The notes: generated by a model not told the origin, from the sequence alone. Numbered from the stretch's first letter, positions 11,730 through 22,713 are shown. The stretch is DNA of 64,000 nt from Nitzschia sp. DOCU1 (GCA_951394045.1 OX595992.1:1612001-1676000), one strand, 5' to 3'. A program made the numbers and translations.

Positions 11730-12306
11730 GGTGGAATGTATAGTTGAATGAAACAACACAACTCTTTTTTTCCTTGATCGGAAGGTCTGAGAATCAAAAT
11801 AAATCAATGGGTCCACAAAAAGCAAGCGAAAAGAACTCTTGTTCCTCCAACCGAAAGATCCTCCCGAAGAGAAAAGCCAAAAACTAAAATGCACCAGAAC
11901 CCATCCTTTCTTTGACATCCCACGACAGACGGCGCTCGCGGTTTTCTGTGAGAAAAGTACTGCCATAGGCCTAGTTTGACACCTTCGCAGTCGCTTCGAT
12001 GGGTGACGCGCGCCCTTGCTAGCAAGGCGAAATCGACTTCAACGACTAAATTGAAGTGGTCATTTGAGTCAACCTTTTTCGAGATCGATCGAAATAAATC
12101 GTACTCCGACGCGGCCGGCGCGTTGTCCTTTGCGGGACGACCAACAAACACAAACGCCGTTTCGAGTCTGTTTTGACAATGGTCATTTCCCTCTACGGCT
12201 AGCACAGTCTTGGCTTTTCTCTTTGTCCATTGGTCATTGCCGGCTACTACTTTGACCTAACATTTCTGCAAACTACTTGTAGCTTGAAATCAAATCAACG
12301 AATATA
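11730..12306. promoter_or_regulatory. Divergent intergenic region, acyl-CoA synthetase 2 / golgin
   Basis: About 577 bases between two outward-facing starts, so it should contain both promoters. The part up to 11966 is also open in frame with the synthetase. I see no element I can name. Confidence 0.4.
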
Positions 12307-14925
12307 ATGTGGGGACAATTAGGAGGACAAGACTGGAATGCCGCCCTGAAAAAACTGGGCAATGCGGTCGCACCACCGCCAGGTGATGACGACGACGAGG
12401 AAGAGTATGAAGATGAAGAAGAAGAGTACGATGACGAGGAGGACTACGAAGAAGAAGACGACGACTCGAGGCCTGTTGGATTTGGATTTGTGGGTATGCT
12501 GGCTCGAGCCCTGGATAAGAATCAACAAGACTATGAAGAAGAAGAGAATAGTTACAGCAACACTCTTGCTGACGTGCCCATTGTGGAGCCTGCCAAACCT
12601 TCGACTTTGAAAACGACCCCTCTTGACACCTGGGATGATCCGCCACCTGAACCACCGCGAGTAGCTCCTGTACAGAAAGTCAGGGAACAACCACCAGCAC
12701 CTGTCGAGGTCGCAGCACCTCAACGCCAGAAATATTCGCAATTTACTCCACCACCAAAACCCGCCCCCCAGCCTCCTGCCGAAAAACGGGCAGAGTCGCT
12801 GGAAACAACGAGTCAAAAATCCGCTTCCACTAGACAAAATCAAATTGCTAACGAGAGTGCCAAGGTCCACCAGCCGCCGCAGGCAGCACGGAGGACCGTC
12901 GCACCCTCCGACGAACGCGCCATGCCTAACCAGCCTCTGGTCGTGCCGTCGACTACCAGCAATGGCGGTATCACTTCCGAACGCAAAATAGCAGCAAATG
13001 ATCCTATCAAGGATTCGAAATTGCTTAGACCCATTGCAAAGCAGCAGCAGCAACAACAACAACAGACAGCACCGAAGATTATGCGTCCCGTCGTTGCTGC
13101 CGCGGAGGGGGACCGGGACGCTGGAGGAGAAACCGTTGTGCGCGAAGTTGCATTACACAAAAAGGCCAAGCCAGAATCTAATTCCCGGACGACCACGGAA
13201 CGCGTCAAAACGTCGCCAGTGGTGCAGGAGACATCGTTCTCTGGACAGTACGGCGGCGATCGAGGACCCAGACCGACCACAATGGCAGCCGGGCGTACAT
13301 TGTCGCCATCGCCGCCCGTAGAATTTCCGCCAATGGTTTCTGCGCCAACTGAGAAAAGTGTAGCACCAGTGAGACCAGTTGGTGGATTACAGCCAGAAAG
13401 AAAGCCACCGTCAAAACCACCTATAGCTGAACGGCCCGCCGTAAACGACCAGATCAACGATGTCCGGTTACAGCAGGCCGAAGCACAGATTCTTGCCTTT
13501 CAGAAGCAACTAAGAGAAGAGACGGATCGTGCCAACCAAGTTAGGGAAACCATGATGATTCAGTTCCAGGAAAAGGAAGCCAGACTACTCCAGGCTTCGT
13601 CGGAGGAGTACCAACATGAACTATCGCAGGCCGAGCACAGACACCAAGCGGAAATACAGTCGCTGGAAATGAAAATGGCCAACGACAAAAATGAATTCGT
13701 AAAAGGGCAGCAGAAATATCAGCAAATGATCGAAGAAAGCAATGCTCGAGCGGAACGAGCTGAGACAGAACTTCGGAATGCCTTAAAGAAACACGAGTCC
13801 AAGATCGCCCAAGCGAATCAGCAGGAGCAGAGATCGGTCCGTATGGCTGAAGATAAGCTGGCTCAGTCGTTGGCGTTGTTGGATGAAAGGGACGAGGAAA
13901 TTGCCCGTCTCAATGAAAAGGTTAAGAAGTTGGAGTCGTCCATGAACGAGCACGAAGAAGGTGTGGAAGAGGCCGAGCAAGAAGTCGAGGAGCTCCAAAT
14001 CGAGAATGAGCAGTTGCAAGATCACGTGGAGCGCTTGGAAGCGGAATGCGCGCAATTGAAGGAAAAAGTGGCAACCCTGGAAAATGATACAAGTCAACTT
14101 GGGGCACTACAAATGGAGCTAACAATGGTGCGGGAAGAACGAGACCGAGAGCGAGCGAAAAGTCATTCCGTTGTACAATCAACTATCACTTCCCATTCTC
14201 AAGTGGAATCGGAGCGCGATACTGCACTGGCAGAAGTTCGCGATCTGAAGCAACAACTCACCGCTGCGCTGGCCGATCTCGATATTGCCAGGGCGGACCA
14301 GGAGCGAATCATGATTGCCAATGCCAATTTACAGGCAGCGTTGGAAGCATTTCAAGACGAACGGCAGGCTGAAATGAACATGCTTGAAGAACAACGGATG
14401 GATGCCGAGGAGGCTATCAACTCCGCGCATGCTGCGGCAGTGGAAGCCTTGAAACAAACTCACGCCGAAGAGATTCGCCAAGTCCAATATGCCGCCGAAG
14501 AACGCGTCAAACAAGCCATGGATCAAGTCACGGATCTAAAGGCGGCAATGCACAAACTTAAATCAGAAAACGCACAGACCAGGCGATCATTGGACGAAGC
14601 CATTCATCGATTGCAGACAACTCAGGAAGATGTCATCGATCGCACCCTCATGAAAAATATCTTGCTGGACTGGTGTACCATGAAGGACAGGGACAAGCGT
14701 CACCAAGTTCTGCAACTCATGGCAAGTGTTCTCCACTTTACTGACGAAGAGAAGGAATCCGTGCATTTAACTCACATGGATATCGAATCCGTGAGAGCCA
14801 AAGTAGTTGGCGCACTGGCGGCACCCCTACCTCCTTCCAAGGCTAGCTTGGAGCAGTTGCAGGGCGACAACGTGTCCGAAAAGTGGGTAAACTTTTTGCT
14901 GTCGGAGACCGACGATGGATTTTAG
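12307..14925 (+). CDS. Golgin-like coiled-coil protein with GRAB/GRIP-type C-terminus
   Basis: A single-exon 872-residue protein. The N-terminus (MWGQLGGQDWNAALKKLGN) is followed by a Glu/Asp/Tyr-rich acidic tract at about 27-57, then a Pro/Gln-rich disordered region with a CAG/CAA-encoded polyglutamine run. Residues about 385-770 are a long heptad-like coiled coil rich in Glu, Gln, Lys and Leu. Near 773-820 the segment VIDRTLMKNILLDW and HQVLQLMASVLHFTDEEK resembles the GRAB (GRIP-related Arf-binding) domain of Rud3/GMAP-210 golgins, which tethers vesicles at the cis-Golgi through Arf-type GTPases. The overall shape fits a golgin. The exact orthologue is unclear and the GRAB assignment is by motif resemblance only. 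Confidence 0.7.
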   Translation: MWGQLGGQDWNAALKKLGNAVAPPPGDDDDEEEYEDEEEEYDDEEDYEEEDDDSRPVGFGFVGMLARALDKNQQDYEEEENSYSNTLADVPIVEPAKPSTLKTTPLDTWDDPPPEPPRVAPVQKVREQPPAPVEVAAPQRQKYSQFTPPPKPAPQPPAEKRAESLETTSQKSASTRQNQIANESAKVHQPPQAARRTVAPSDERAMPNQPLVVPSTTSNGGITSERKIAANDPIKDSKLLRPIAKQQQQQQQQTAPKIMRPVVAAAEGDRDAGGETVVREVALHKKAKPESNSRTTTERVKTSPVVQETSFSGQYGGDRGPRPTTMAAGRTLSPSPPVEFPPMVSAPTEKSVAPVRPVGGLQPERKPPSKPPIAERPAVNDQINDVRLQQAEAQILAFQKQLREETDRANQVRETMMIQFQEKEARLLQASSEEYQHELSQAEHRHQAEIQSLEMKMANDKNEFVKGQQKYQQMIEESNARAERAETELRNALKKHESKIAQANQQEQRSVRMAEDKLAQSLALLDERDEEIARLNEKVKKLESSMNEHEEGVEEAEQEVEELQIENEQLQDHVERLEAECAQLKEKVATLENDTSQLGALQMELTMVREERDRERAKSHSVVQSTITSHSQVESERDTALAEVRDLKQQLTAALADLDIARADQERIMIANANLQAALEAFQDERQAEMNMLEEQRMDAEEAINSAHAAAVEALKQTHAEEIRQVQYAAEERVKQAMDQVTDLKAAMHKLKSENAQTRRSLDEAIHRLQTTQEDVIDRTLMKNILLDWCTMKDRDKRHQVLQLMASVLHFTDEEKESVHLTHMDIESVRAKVVGALAAPLPPSKASLEQLQGDNVSEKWVNFLLSETDDGF

Positions 14926-17260
14926 AACATCTGTCAGCGGCCCTTCACGTAAGGCTTGGTAAAATTAGGGACAAAATACTTTAATTCGGATTTTTGGTAT
15001 TAGCGAAACCCTCCTGCCACGGCTAAAAGGTAATAGGATGCCCTGTCTGAAGACATGCTTCAGTGTAGCAAGAGCACCCGAGAGGCGAGGAGGGTAGAGC
15101 AGGTGCTGTAGTTTGTTGGGGTAGCTCGCTTGCATAGCTCTGCGTCCTCGACGTCCCTGTGGCTGTACCGGCGCTCGCTCTGGAGTGTCGATCCCCGCGC
15201 GCGCGATCACCAAGGAGCAAGGGTCCACGGACGGACGACTTGCGCCGGCGGCAATTCTTTTGTGTGGCTCTCCGCCTGCCGCGCGCTACGTATGTACGTC
15301 TTGCATACCCAACGCCGCTCGATCGGAAACACAGCCACGAAAGGCCTCTCTCCTCCCGTTGAGCGCAGATGAAAAAGTAAGCTTCGAGATAACATCTACT
15401 AGTAGCTAGCAGACCCTGCTTGCACAAGACCACGACGCTTGACTCTTACCTCAATAATTATTGCTTGTCAGGATGAGAACAGCCCGAATTATTGCAACAA
15501 CGCGGCGGAGTTTGATGGGGCGTCGAATCCCCCCAACTTTTCAACGAGAAGCTTCAAAACTGGAAACCCGGGCATTTCGGGCTAGCACCAGAACGGGGAT
15601 GAAGGCTCTGTCAACAAAGATTGATTCACTTTTGACATTCACCGAGATCCAAGCATTTACACCATGCGACATAACGTTTGATGAAGACGACGACGGAACG
15701 TAGGTGGCAATTTCGATCGTTTTCCCCGATGTGCAGAATGCTCTCACTGACTGACTCTCAGTTAATTTTCGTCCTCTTCTCTTGGCCGCCGCCTTTTGGT
15801 AACTTTTCCAGATGATGGTGGTTAATGGGTTGGCATTCAGTATACACTGATTTCAAGGTGAGCTCTCATTTCATTCTCGCCCGTAGTCAGTTCGTCCATT
15901 GAGGAAATCCGCATTATCTACATTTCTACTTTCGTGAACTTCAGCATGTCGAAACCACATTGCTGACTTCCTTCTGAGGATAAGAAAGACTAAGTTGCCT
16001 TTGTTTTTTGAAAATCCCATCTCATGAGATTGACTTCGTACTCTCCCTTGTCTCTTTCCTAAGTTACGCAGCGAGAAGGTAATAGTTCAAGTCTAATCAT
16101 AGCTATGCCAGTTACAAACTCCTACTATCTACGATGCTTCATCCTCCATCATCATCTTCGTCAGTCACGGAAAGACTTTTGTCGCCCACGACAATGGCAA
16201 TTTCGCCAAGAATCGTCCTTGGTGTATTATCGCTGGGGATAAGGTTGATGTTTATGCAAGCGTTGGCATTGGTCGTGTTGCTCCAATTTGAGTGTAGGGA
16301 TCTCCCCGTCCCTTGAGAATTTGCTCCCAGAGATGTCACTGCTCTTCGCCCTCTCCTTGCCATCATTGATGACGCAGTTGGCAGCCTGTTCATAGCCCGA
16401 ACTGAAATCATTGCCAACGATTTTCGTGCTTTGAAAGAATGGCCTGGTTGACGGATGTTACGCTTAGATCTTAGCTCTCTCAGCGGCCAATGTATATGTT
16501 ACAATCCGACTGTAAAAATGAAAACAAGATGCCCACAAGTAGCAGGAAGATTTGATATTGGTTCAAAGTGATGTTGGAAAAGATTGCGGCGCTATCTGTT
16601 GGTCGATAGAGAAGGGAGATAGAGGGGAAAAGATCGCGGTCGCCGCTCCATCTGGCGTGGTGCCGGTAAAGTCATGTGGGTAAGCATTATAGAGACTAGG
16701 GGTATATACGGTATCACATAAAGAAACACCCAGGCGACCTTACCCAGACAGACAGACAGACAGTATGGGCAGTACGATCCAGTCAGTACCAGGTACACTC
16801 GAGTCACGGCTCCCGCCGTCATAACCGTATGAGGGCACTATTCTCGTTATCTCCAATTTTGTCGAATTACAACGAATCGAAATTTGGAGGGTTTCTTGAT
16901 ACGGGAATTGATGAGGAATAGATCCGATAGTCGATTTCTTATCATCAATCGCACGACAAACGGGAGTCGATTATAATGAAGAATTTAGGCCCTTCTATTA
17001 TGATATCATGCGAGTATGCATAATTCATTTCCCTAAGTAAATTTGTTTGTTAACGGGCAACAAGAATGATCATGCGATGCAAATCTCCAACTCTCAGTCA
17101 ACAAATTGTGAGATTGGTTGTCTCACAAGATTAACTCATCTGAAGGGATTTGCATCCGACGAACACAAAAAAGACAAAAGAAGTTAGCAATTCTCACACA
17201 TCCAGACTTGCATCATCTTTTCCTTATCTTAGTTACATTAACCAGTGAAAAATACAAACG
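14926..17260. other. 2.3-kb gene-poor stretch
   Basis: No gene recognised. A GC-rich patch at about 15130-15370 opens several overlapping frames on both strands, which suggests composition, not coding. An 80-codon plus-strand frame ending at 15703 and a 92-codon minus-strand frame at 16139-16417 both end in a DEDDDG-type tail but have no domain. TACTAGTAG occurs at 15397-15405 within a perfect CTACTAGTAG. A (CAGA)n microsatellite lies near 16746-16762, and the palindrome GTACCAGGTAC lies at 16786-16796. Confidence 0.5.
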
Positions 17261-19328
17261 ATGAAGAAGGGTGGTTTGAGACTTCGAGGGGTGCCCCCGG
17301 TGGAAGATGGACGAAAGTTGAATGGTAGCAGTGGATACACTGACACGGAGCTCCAATTCCTCACCAACTGTGAGAGTACTATTCTCCATCCATCCATTCT
17401 TCGAGACGGGATGATCTCTCAGCAGGAGTTTGCTACTGCCTACTCGGGATTTTGTCACGAATACTCTCCGCCCGGTCGGGAATGTCCTACTGGATTCAAC
17501 TCGCTACCGGGTGACATTCAAGGCATTTTTTACGATGCTGTGTGCGAAACGATGCCCGATCCCGCCCAATGTGTGGTCAATCTGAACTCTCTCAACACCA
17601 TGTCATTCGGTTACATCGTTTCGGAACAAACATTGCCCCAATTGCAAATGCAAATGCAGGGGCTGTGCATGAAGTTGGTTGGAGACGTTTTCGGTAAGTC
17701 GAGAAACAATGAATGTTATCACCTTAACAAGCCGAAACTCAATTTCCTTCTTGCTTTTAGCTCCGGTGTCGACGTCATCGCCAAACCCGTCGCCGGTAGG
17801 TTCTCCACCTGTTGATGCCACGGTAGCGACCTCATTCGGAAGCGGAACCAATGAACAAGTACCGGAAAGGGAGCGCGAGCCCCCGCAAAGGCCCCAGCCC
17901 GAGGGAGAGGCTGCACTTGATCTTCCTGCCATTGACACACATACCAGTGCCGGACCCAAGTCCCCGAATACGTCTTCTCAAGGTTCCGACGATTTGGTTA
18001 CCTACGGACCTATCATCGGCATTGCGGTGATGGCGGCGGCTTGCCTTCTTCTCGTTCTTTACGCGCTGTATCGTCGTCGTGCATCCAATCGTTCTGAGAA
18101 ACAACAAATGAAAAGTGATGGTGGAAGTACAACGGAAAGTGACCCCGAAGATCCTGTTACTTATCCTAATGCCCTTGTTGTCAAGAAGACACCAAAGCAT
18201 CTGTCCCAGTTTGATGTGTCGGAAGGGGCGGCAGCAATTGCTCTCCAAATGTCTGGCAGTGAAGCATCATCGGTCTCGGAAAGATCATTTGGACGTGGAT
18301 TCTTAAACCAGTCCAAGACAGTGTCTGTCGAAGAGGTTGAAGCGGCCGTAGACAAGGCTAACTGGGATGAAGTTTATAAACTCGCCTCTCGGCTTGCCGA
18401 ACAAGAAGACCTCAGCACCATATCAAGCGCTGGACGCCCCAAGAAAAGCGGCCTGAACAAGGAACGAATGGCGCAACGGTCTCATCTGAGAGAAGAGGAT
18501 CATGAGCGCACAAGGACTCTGGACGAACTTATTGATACTCGGGACTGGACTGGTGTGGCCGTCACCGCCGCCCTCTACGCTGGCGAAAGTGGCTATCAGA
18601 AGGAAAGTGTCACGTCCAAGACAAGCTTTTTTGGCAGATCAAGTGGTCCTAGAGTCAGCAATGTCGCTCGCGAGGCTGCTTTTCAGGACATCTCCGGTCG
18701 TCCGCGCCAAAGTCACCAGTCCGCATTGGGTGCTTCAACCGTGGAAACATCTTCTGATACAAGTGTTGATTACGATGAATCTCCGTCTTTGATCAAGGAT
18801 ACACAATTGTTGCAACTGAAGGATAGTATGGACCATGCTGTCGGCGCCGGCGACTGGGACCAAGTCGTTCGCATTTCTTCAGAAGTTGAAAACAATGGAA
18901 CCTTCAAATCAAGGCATGCTGTTCAACCAGGCAGCGTCGTGGTCTCCGTTCCTTCAACACCAAGCAGCACGGAGGTCAAGAGTATTACTTCGGGCAATGA
19001 GGCTTTCAAGACACTTATCGATGAGATGGATCGAGCAATGAATCGTGGTGACTGGGCCCTTGTCGGATTCTATGCGGACAAGATCCGGGAGATTAAAATC
19101 TCTGCAGGAGATGAACAAGCCGAGAATGTTTCTTCTCGTGCTTTGGTCCCGGTATCACGACCGCAACCGATCCAATCTGTACGAACCGAGGATAGCTCGA
19201 TCTCTATTATGAGCAAAAAAAATACTCTTCAAAAGCTTGTTGAGGCAGAAAAATGGAAGGGAGTTGCTATCATGGCAGGATTGTACGAGATGGAGGCAAA
19301 AGGTTCCTTGAGTGCCGAATCACCGTGA
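17261..19328 (+). CDS. Single-pass membrane protein with five W-centred cytoplasmic repeats, function unknown
   Basis: Two exons, 17261..17693 and 17761..19328, joined in phase 1 over a 67-bp intron, give 666 residues. Residues 1-145 hold several cysteines (LTNCES, GFCHEY, RECPTGF, AVCETMPDPAQC, GLCMKL), as in a disulfide-bonded ectodomain, but no classic signal peptide is seen. A Pro/Ser linker leads to a transmembrane helix at about 227-248 (IGIAVMAAACLLLVLYALY) followed by RRR, which places the C-terminus in the cytoplasm. That part contains five spaced copies of a motif like D-x-A-x3-(G)DW-x2-V: near 330 (ANWDEV), 395 (RDWTGV), 495 (GDWDQV), 559 (GDWALV) and 634 (EKWKGV), with disordered Ser-rich spacers. 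I do not recognise a named family. The gene converges with the exonuclease gene. Confidence 0.8.
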
Positions 19329-19487
19329 ATTGGTTACATGTGAATGCAAGCATGCCGAGTGTATCAGGATGTGCTCATGCGCCCCACAACATTGCAACTC
19401 GTTTGTTTAAATATTTAGTTTAGAGTTTTATTACCATCATCCCATCCTGTACTAGAGTGGCCTAGTATTGCGATCACAAGGCGATGA

Positions 19488-21245
19488 TCACTTGGTGGGT
19501 GTTTTGTGCGGACTCCCGACCCTTGTGTGAATCATCTTTCTAACCCTGACATAATCTCCGGTTCTCAAGTATACTTTCTTTTGCAAGCGCCCCGACTTGT
19601 CCGGCTCAGCCGTACCCTCAAGAGTATCGAAGGCCAAATTGGCATGACGGGTCGACCGGAAGATTACATGAGTTTTCCCGGTGTCTCCCGAGAACTCAAT
19701 TTCATCCACGCTCGATGGCTCGACCGCCGTGTGTTTCAAAAACATATTTGTGAGGTGGTGGGTCTTGCATTGCTTGGGAATTCGATGGATAAACAGCTGA
19801 TCACTCTTGTGTTTTGCTTGACGTTCGATGGCCTCCACGTCTCCATCCTTTTCGACCCAGTGGGAAACGCATTGTAGTGCTTTTCTGGCATCATTGACAC
19901 TATCGTGTGTGTCGGGCATCTCCACCTTCAGGATTGTTGCCACAAGATCCTTCAAACTGACCGATGACGACGGGGACTCCTTTGCAAAAAATAAGAAGGA
20001 GGAGTCAGCAATGCAGTAATGTTCCATATTGAGGGCCGCAAGGTCGTTCTGCACAGCATGCCCAACGATGACCGTCTCTTCGCTGCATAGCGCCATCATG
20101 AACGCTTGCGCATGGCGAAGCGTAAATTCGACCTTGTCCAAGTCGTCCTTTGAAATTCCATTTATTCTCGTGCGATAGTCTGTGACGGGCCACGCCGGTT
20201 TCACTAGCGTATCCAGGAGCACCTCCTCTGGATTTTCAGCATTGATCACACTCAGACGACATAAGGCCTTGGGATTTTTAACCCCAGAAAGCGGATCTTG
20301 GGTTTCACACATCTCACAGTCAATAGCAATGGCTTGGGGATTCGACTTGCACCAAGAACCAAAGGGTTTTGCCTTTACCCAATCGCATGGAATTCCGGCT
20401 TCTTGGCCTGCCTCCTTGTATTTGCCAAAGTCGAAAGAGCCGGAATATCGTTCATGGCTTCGGCTACTCTTTACAGCTTTGAGCCACTTCCTTCCACCTT
20501 CGGTTGATGTTGGCAGTACGTCTTCCGGCTTTTGAGTCGTCGCTGCCGCAACTGGATTTTCTTTAGTCGTACAGCTGTCCTTGCCAGAACTCTTCTCAAT
20601 GTCATTGCATACTCCAGGAATAGAAAACGACGCGACTGGAAGCTTGGAGATGAGACTGCGAAAATCCGCGACCGGTGATGCTTTCGCAGTTGTGTCCATG
20701 GATTTTGTCCGAACTGGTTTTGCTTTCTCGGTCAACTTGACTTTCTTGCTCGGAGGAGGAGCATGATCTTTATCTTTGGGATAGGCAAAAGGAGAAGGGG
20801 CGTGATCTTTATCTTTGGGGTTGGCAAAAATTTCGTCACCGTTATTATTGTTGTTTGCCTTGTTAGCCTTTCGCTTTTTCCCGTTGGTGCTAACCTGCTC
20901 TTTCGGAGTCGCCTGTGAGGGCGTCGTGGGTTTAGCTTTCGTCAGACTCGCAGGTTCTTTTTTGATCGCCTGCTTTGCGGCGGCTGAAGGCGTCTCAGCC
21001 TTGCGCGTAGTATTTTCGGTTTCACTTTCCGAGCTGATCACACTTGCTGTCTCGGAAACCTCAACGGCGGAAGGCTGTGGTGGCTTTCCGTGGAGGAACG
21101 AACATTTGTCGCCATTGCGGCATCCATCAGGGGAAGTGAAGAAGGCACAAACAGGTCGACTTCCTGCGGGTGCATCACCTGCCTTGAACAGCTTGTATTT
21201 CTTACCGGCCGGCATTTTCTCTACTGCTTTGTATTCAAATACCAT
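19488..21245 (-). CDS. CCCH zinc finger / DEDDh exonuclease with RRM-like C-terminus (SDN/REXO type)
   Basis: A single-exon 585-residue protein. Residues about 32-50 form a CCCH finger (CAFFTSPDGCRNGDKCSFLH). A long Lys/Ser/Pro-rich linker with direct repeats (FANPKDKDHAPSP, FAYPKDKDHAPPP) follows. The exonuclease core has Exo I AIDCEMCE (Asp and Glu), Exo II GHAVQNDLAAL (Asp) and Exo III HDSVNDARKAL (His and Asp), all DEDDh catalytic residues present. The C-terminal region (LFIHRIPKQCKTHHLTNMF, then THVIFRSTRHANLAF) looks like a degenerate RNA-recognition motif. The DEDDh plus C-terminal RRM layout matches plant small-RNA-degrading nucleases and REXO1-type 3'-5' exonucleases. Substrate cannot be told from the sequence. 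Confidence 0.85.
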   Translation of the reverse strand: MVFEYKAVEKMPAGKKYKLFKAGDAPAGSRPVCAFFTSPDGCRNGDKCSFLHGKPPQPSAVEVSETASVISSESETENTTRKAETPSAAAKQAIKKEPASLTKAKPTTPSQATPKEQVSTNGKKRKANKANNNNNGDEIFANPKDKDHAPSPFAYPKDKDHAPPPSKKVKLTEKAKPVRTKSMDTTAKASPVADFRSLISKLPVASFSIPGVCNDIEKSSGKDSCTTKENPVAAATTQKPEDVLPTSTEGGRKWLKAVKSSRSHERYSGSFDFGKYKEAGQEAGIPCDWVKAKPFGSWCKSNPQAIAIDCEMCETQDPLSGVKNPKALCRLSVINAENPEEVLLDTLVKPAWPVTDYRTRINGISKDDLDKVEFTLRHAQAFMMALCSEETVIVGHAVQNDLAALNMEHYCIADSSFLFFAKESPSSSVSLKDLVATILKVEMPDTHDSVNDARKALQCVSHWVEKDGDVEAIERQAKHKSDQLFIHRIPKQCKTHHLTNMFLKHTAVEPSSVDEIEFSGDTGKTHVIFRSTRHANLAFDTLEGTAEPDKSGRLQKKVYLRTGDYVRVRKMIHTRVGSPHKTPTK

Positions 21246-21867
21246 GTATTGATGTAACCAAGAACAATCCAGATCTTGTGGGTTTTGTTTTGAAAGTTGC
21301 TGGACGATAGCTAGGAGGGTCGTGAACGTTGGGTGGTGGCAAAGAACAAACCCAAAAAATGGCTGGATCTGCGGGAGGCAACCTGACGACGGAAAGGCAG
21401 TTGTTCATCCATCGGGGTGGCAGACAGACGCGCGCCGTCCCAGATCCAATCAAATTTTTCAAAACGACGCGAACCGTATCTTTTTAGCGGGATTTCGGTC
21501 GCAGGACAGAAGATATCCCGCAAAGACACGGAACAGCGCCGCTGCCAGCCCATCGAAGCACGAGATGTGTGTGCGTTCCTTGTTCGGCCTGCTGGAACAA
21601 CGGTACGGAGGTGCTTTTGAATGCTTAGCAGTCTTGTGCCGAGGGATCGTCCACGAGTGGTAATAACAACGCTGTTGGTGATCGGAATCGGAATAATACC
21701 TTTGTGTTTACCCAAAGTAAGTGGTTGGATTGTGGTGTTACAGTAGAGGCGGGGGCATGCTGGGACTTTTAAGTGAATGCATATCTTACACGCTTCGCGA
21801 TCATTGAAAAAATGCTCACCTGTGCTGCTGCCTCTGTTTGTCCATAAAAGGCCGCTTAATTTCTATC
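21246..21867. promoter_or_regulatory. Divergent intergenic region, exonuclease / zinc-knuckle gene
   Basis: About 620 bases between two outward-facing start codons. The minus-strand frame at 21311-21715 lacks any domain and is probably chance. No recognisable motif. Confidence 0.4.
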
Positions 21868-22305
21868 ATGACTGAAGGTGACGCCAAACCAGCCAAACCA
21901 GAGGCTGCCCCAGCTGCCCCCGAAGGCCAAGGCTCGCGCAGGCGCCGGGGAGGTGGAGACAAGACCTGCTACAACTGTGGAAAGGTAGGATACATCAATA
22001 TTGGCTTATGTGCGCTTTGGGTTTGCCATCAATGTCTAACAATGCTATCTTCGGTTTTTTCGCTTGCTTATTCTGCATTACAGGGAGGTCACATTGCGAG
22101 GGAGTGCCCCAACCCTCGTTTGGAAGGAGATGCCAGGCAGGTGATCAACAAGGCCCGTGCACAGTACCGGCGTTGCTTCAACTGCGGCAAGATGGGCCAC
22201 ATCTCTGCCGATTGTACCAAGCCAGCTGGCAACAAGGCCTGTTATAATTGTGGCAAAGATGGTCATATTGCCAAGGATTGCCCCAACCCCAGGACTAGCG
22301 AGTAA
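21868..22305 (+). CDS. CCHC zinc-knuckle nucleic-acid-binding protein (CNBP/GIS2-like)
   Basis: Two exons, 21868..21984 and 22084..22305, joined in phase 0, give 112 residues. After an Ala/Pro/Glu leader and a basic RGG-like patch (GSRRRRGGGDK) come three CCHC knuckles: CYNCGKGGHIARECP, CFNCGKMGHISADCT and CYNCGKDGHIAKDCP. The first is rebuilt only when the intron is removed, which confirms the splice. Such small proteins bind single-stranded RNA or DNA and act in translation or mRNA control (CNBP, Gis2). The 99-bp intron has no stop and a length divisible by three, so retention would add 33 residues inside knuckle 1. The ATG at 21868 is the first in frame; upstream only a TTG is available. 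Confidence 0.88.
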   Translation: MTEGDAKPAKPEAAPAAPEGQGSRRRRGGGDKTCYNCGKVGYINIGLCALWVCHQCLTMLSSVFSLAYSALQGGHIARECPNPRLEGDARQVINKARAQYRRCFNCGKMGHISADCTKPAGNKACYNCGKDGHIAKDCPNPRTSE

Positions 22306-22713
22306 GGTGACAAGCGACGCAGTCTGGGCTTGAGAGTTCCAATAGTTACTATTATCATGAAAGATTGTCAGCTCCCAAGAGATGCAATATTGAAAATAGA
22401 GGCCTTTTTGTTATAGTTGTAATTTTTTGAAGTAATGCCCCTCGGTACACTGACAAACGCGGTAGCAACAGTCAATGGCGCGGGATAGAACCGACGGAAG
22501 AATTTTGGAAACAAGAGCTTCCTTACTGCGACGCAGATTCAGCCAGAACTTTGGTTTAGCACTGGCTTTCTGTTTCCACAGCGTAATGTTCGATGGTGAT
22601 TTTTATGTACCATGTACTTTTCCAAGCCAGCAGCCGCCATCCCGGAACATTTTCAAGCCAGGCGAGATAGCACAGACTCGCAGCGCTCGCACTCAAATTG
22701 GACTTCCACTCCC
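22306..22713. other. Convergent 3' flank, no gene seen
   Basis: About 400 bases between the stops of the zinc-knuckle gene and SYS1. A plus-strand frame at 22475-22843 is antisense to the SYS1 end and has no domain. Confidence 0.55.

Noticed and set aside
15023..15433. 136-codon minus frame and overlapping plus frames
   Set aside because: GC-rich patch with several open frames at once, no domain.
15461..16417. Possible inverted pair of small genes ending in DEDDDG-like tails
   Set aside because: Similarity limited to the acidic tail and codon-level match weak; no shared core.
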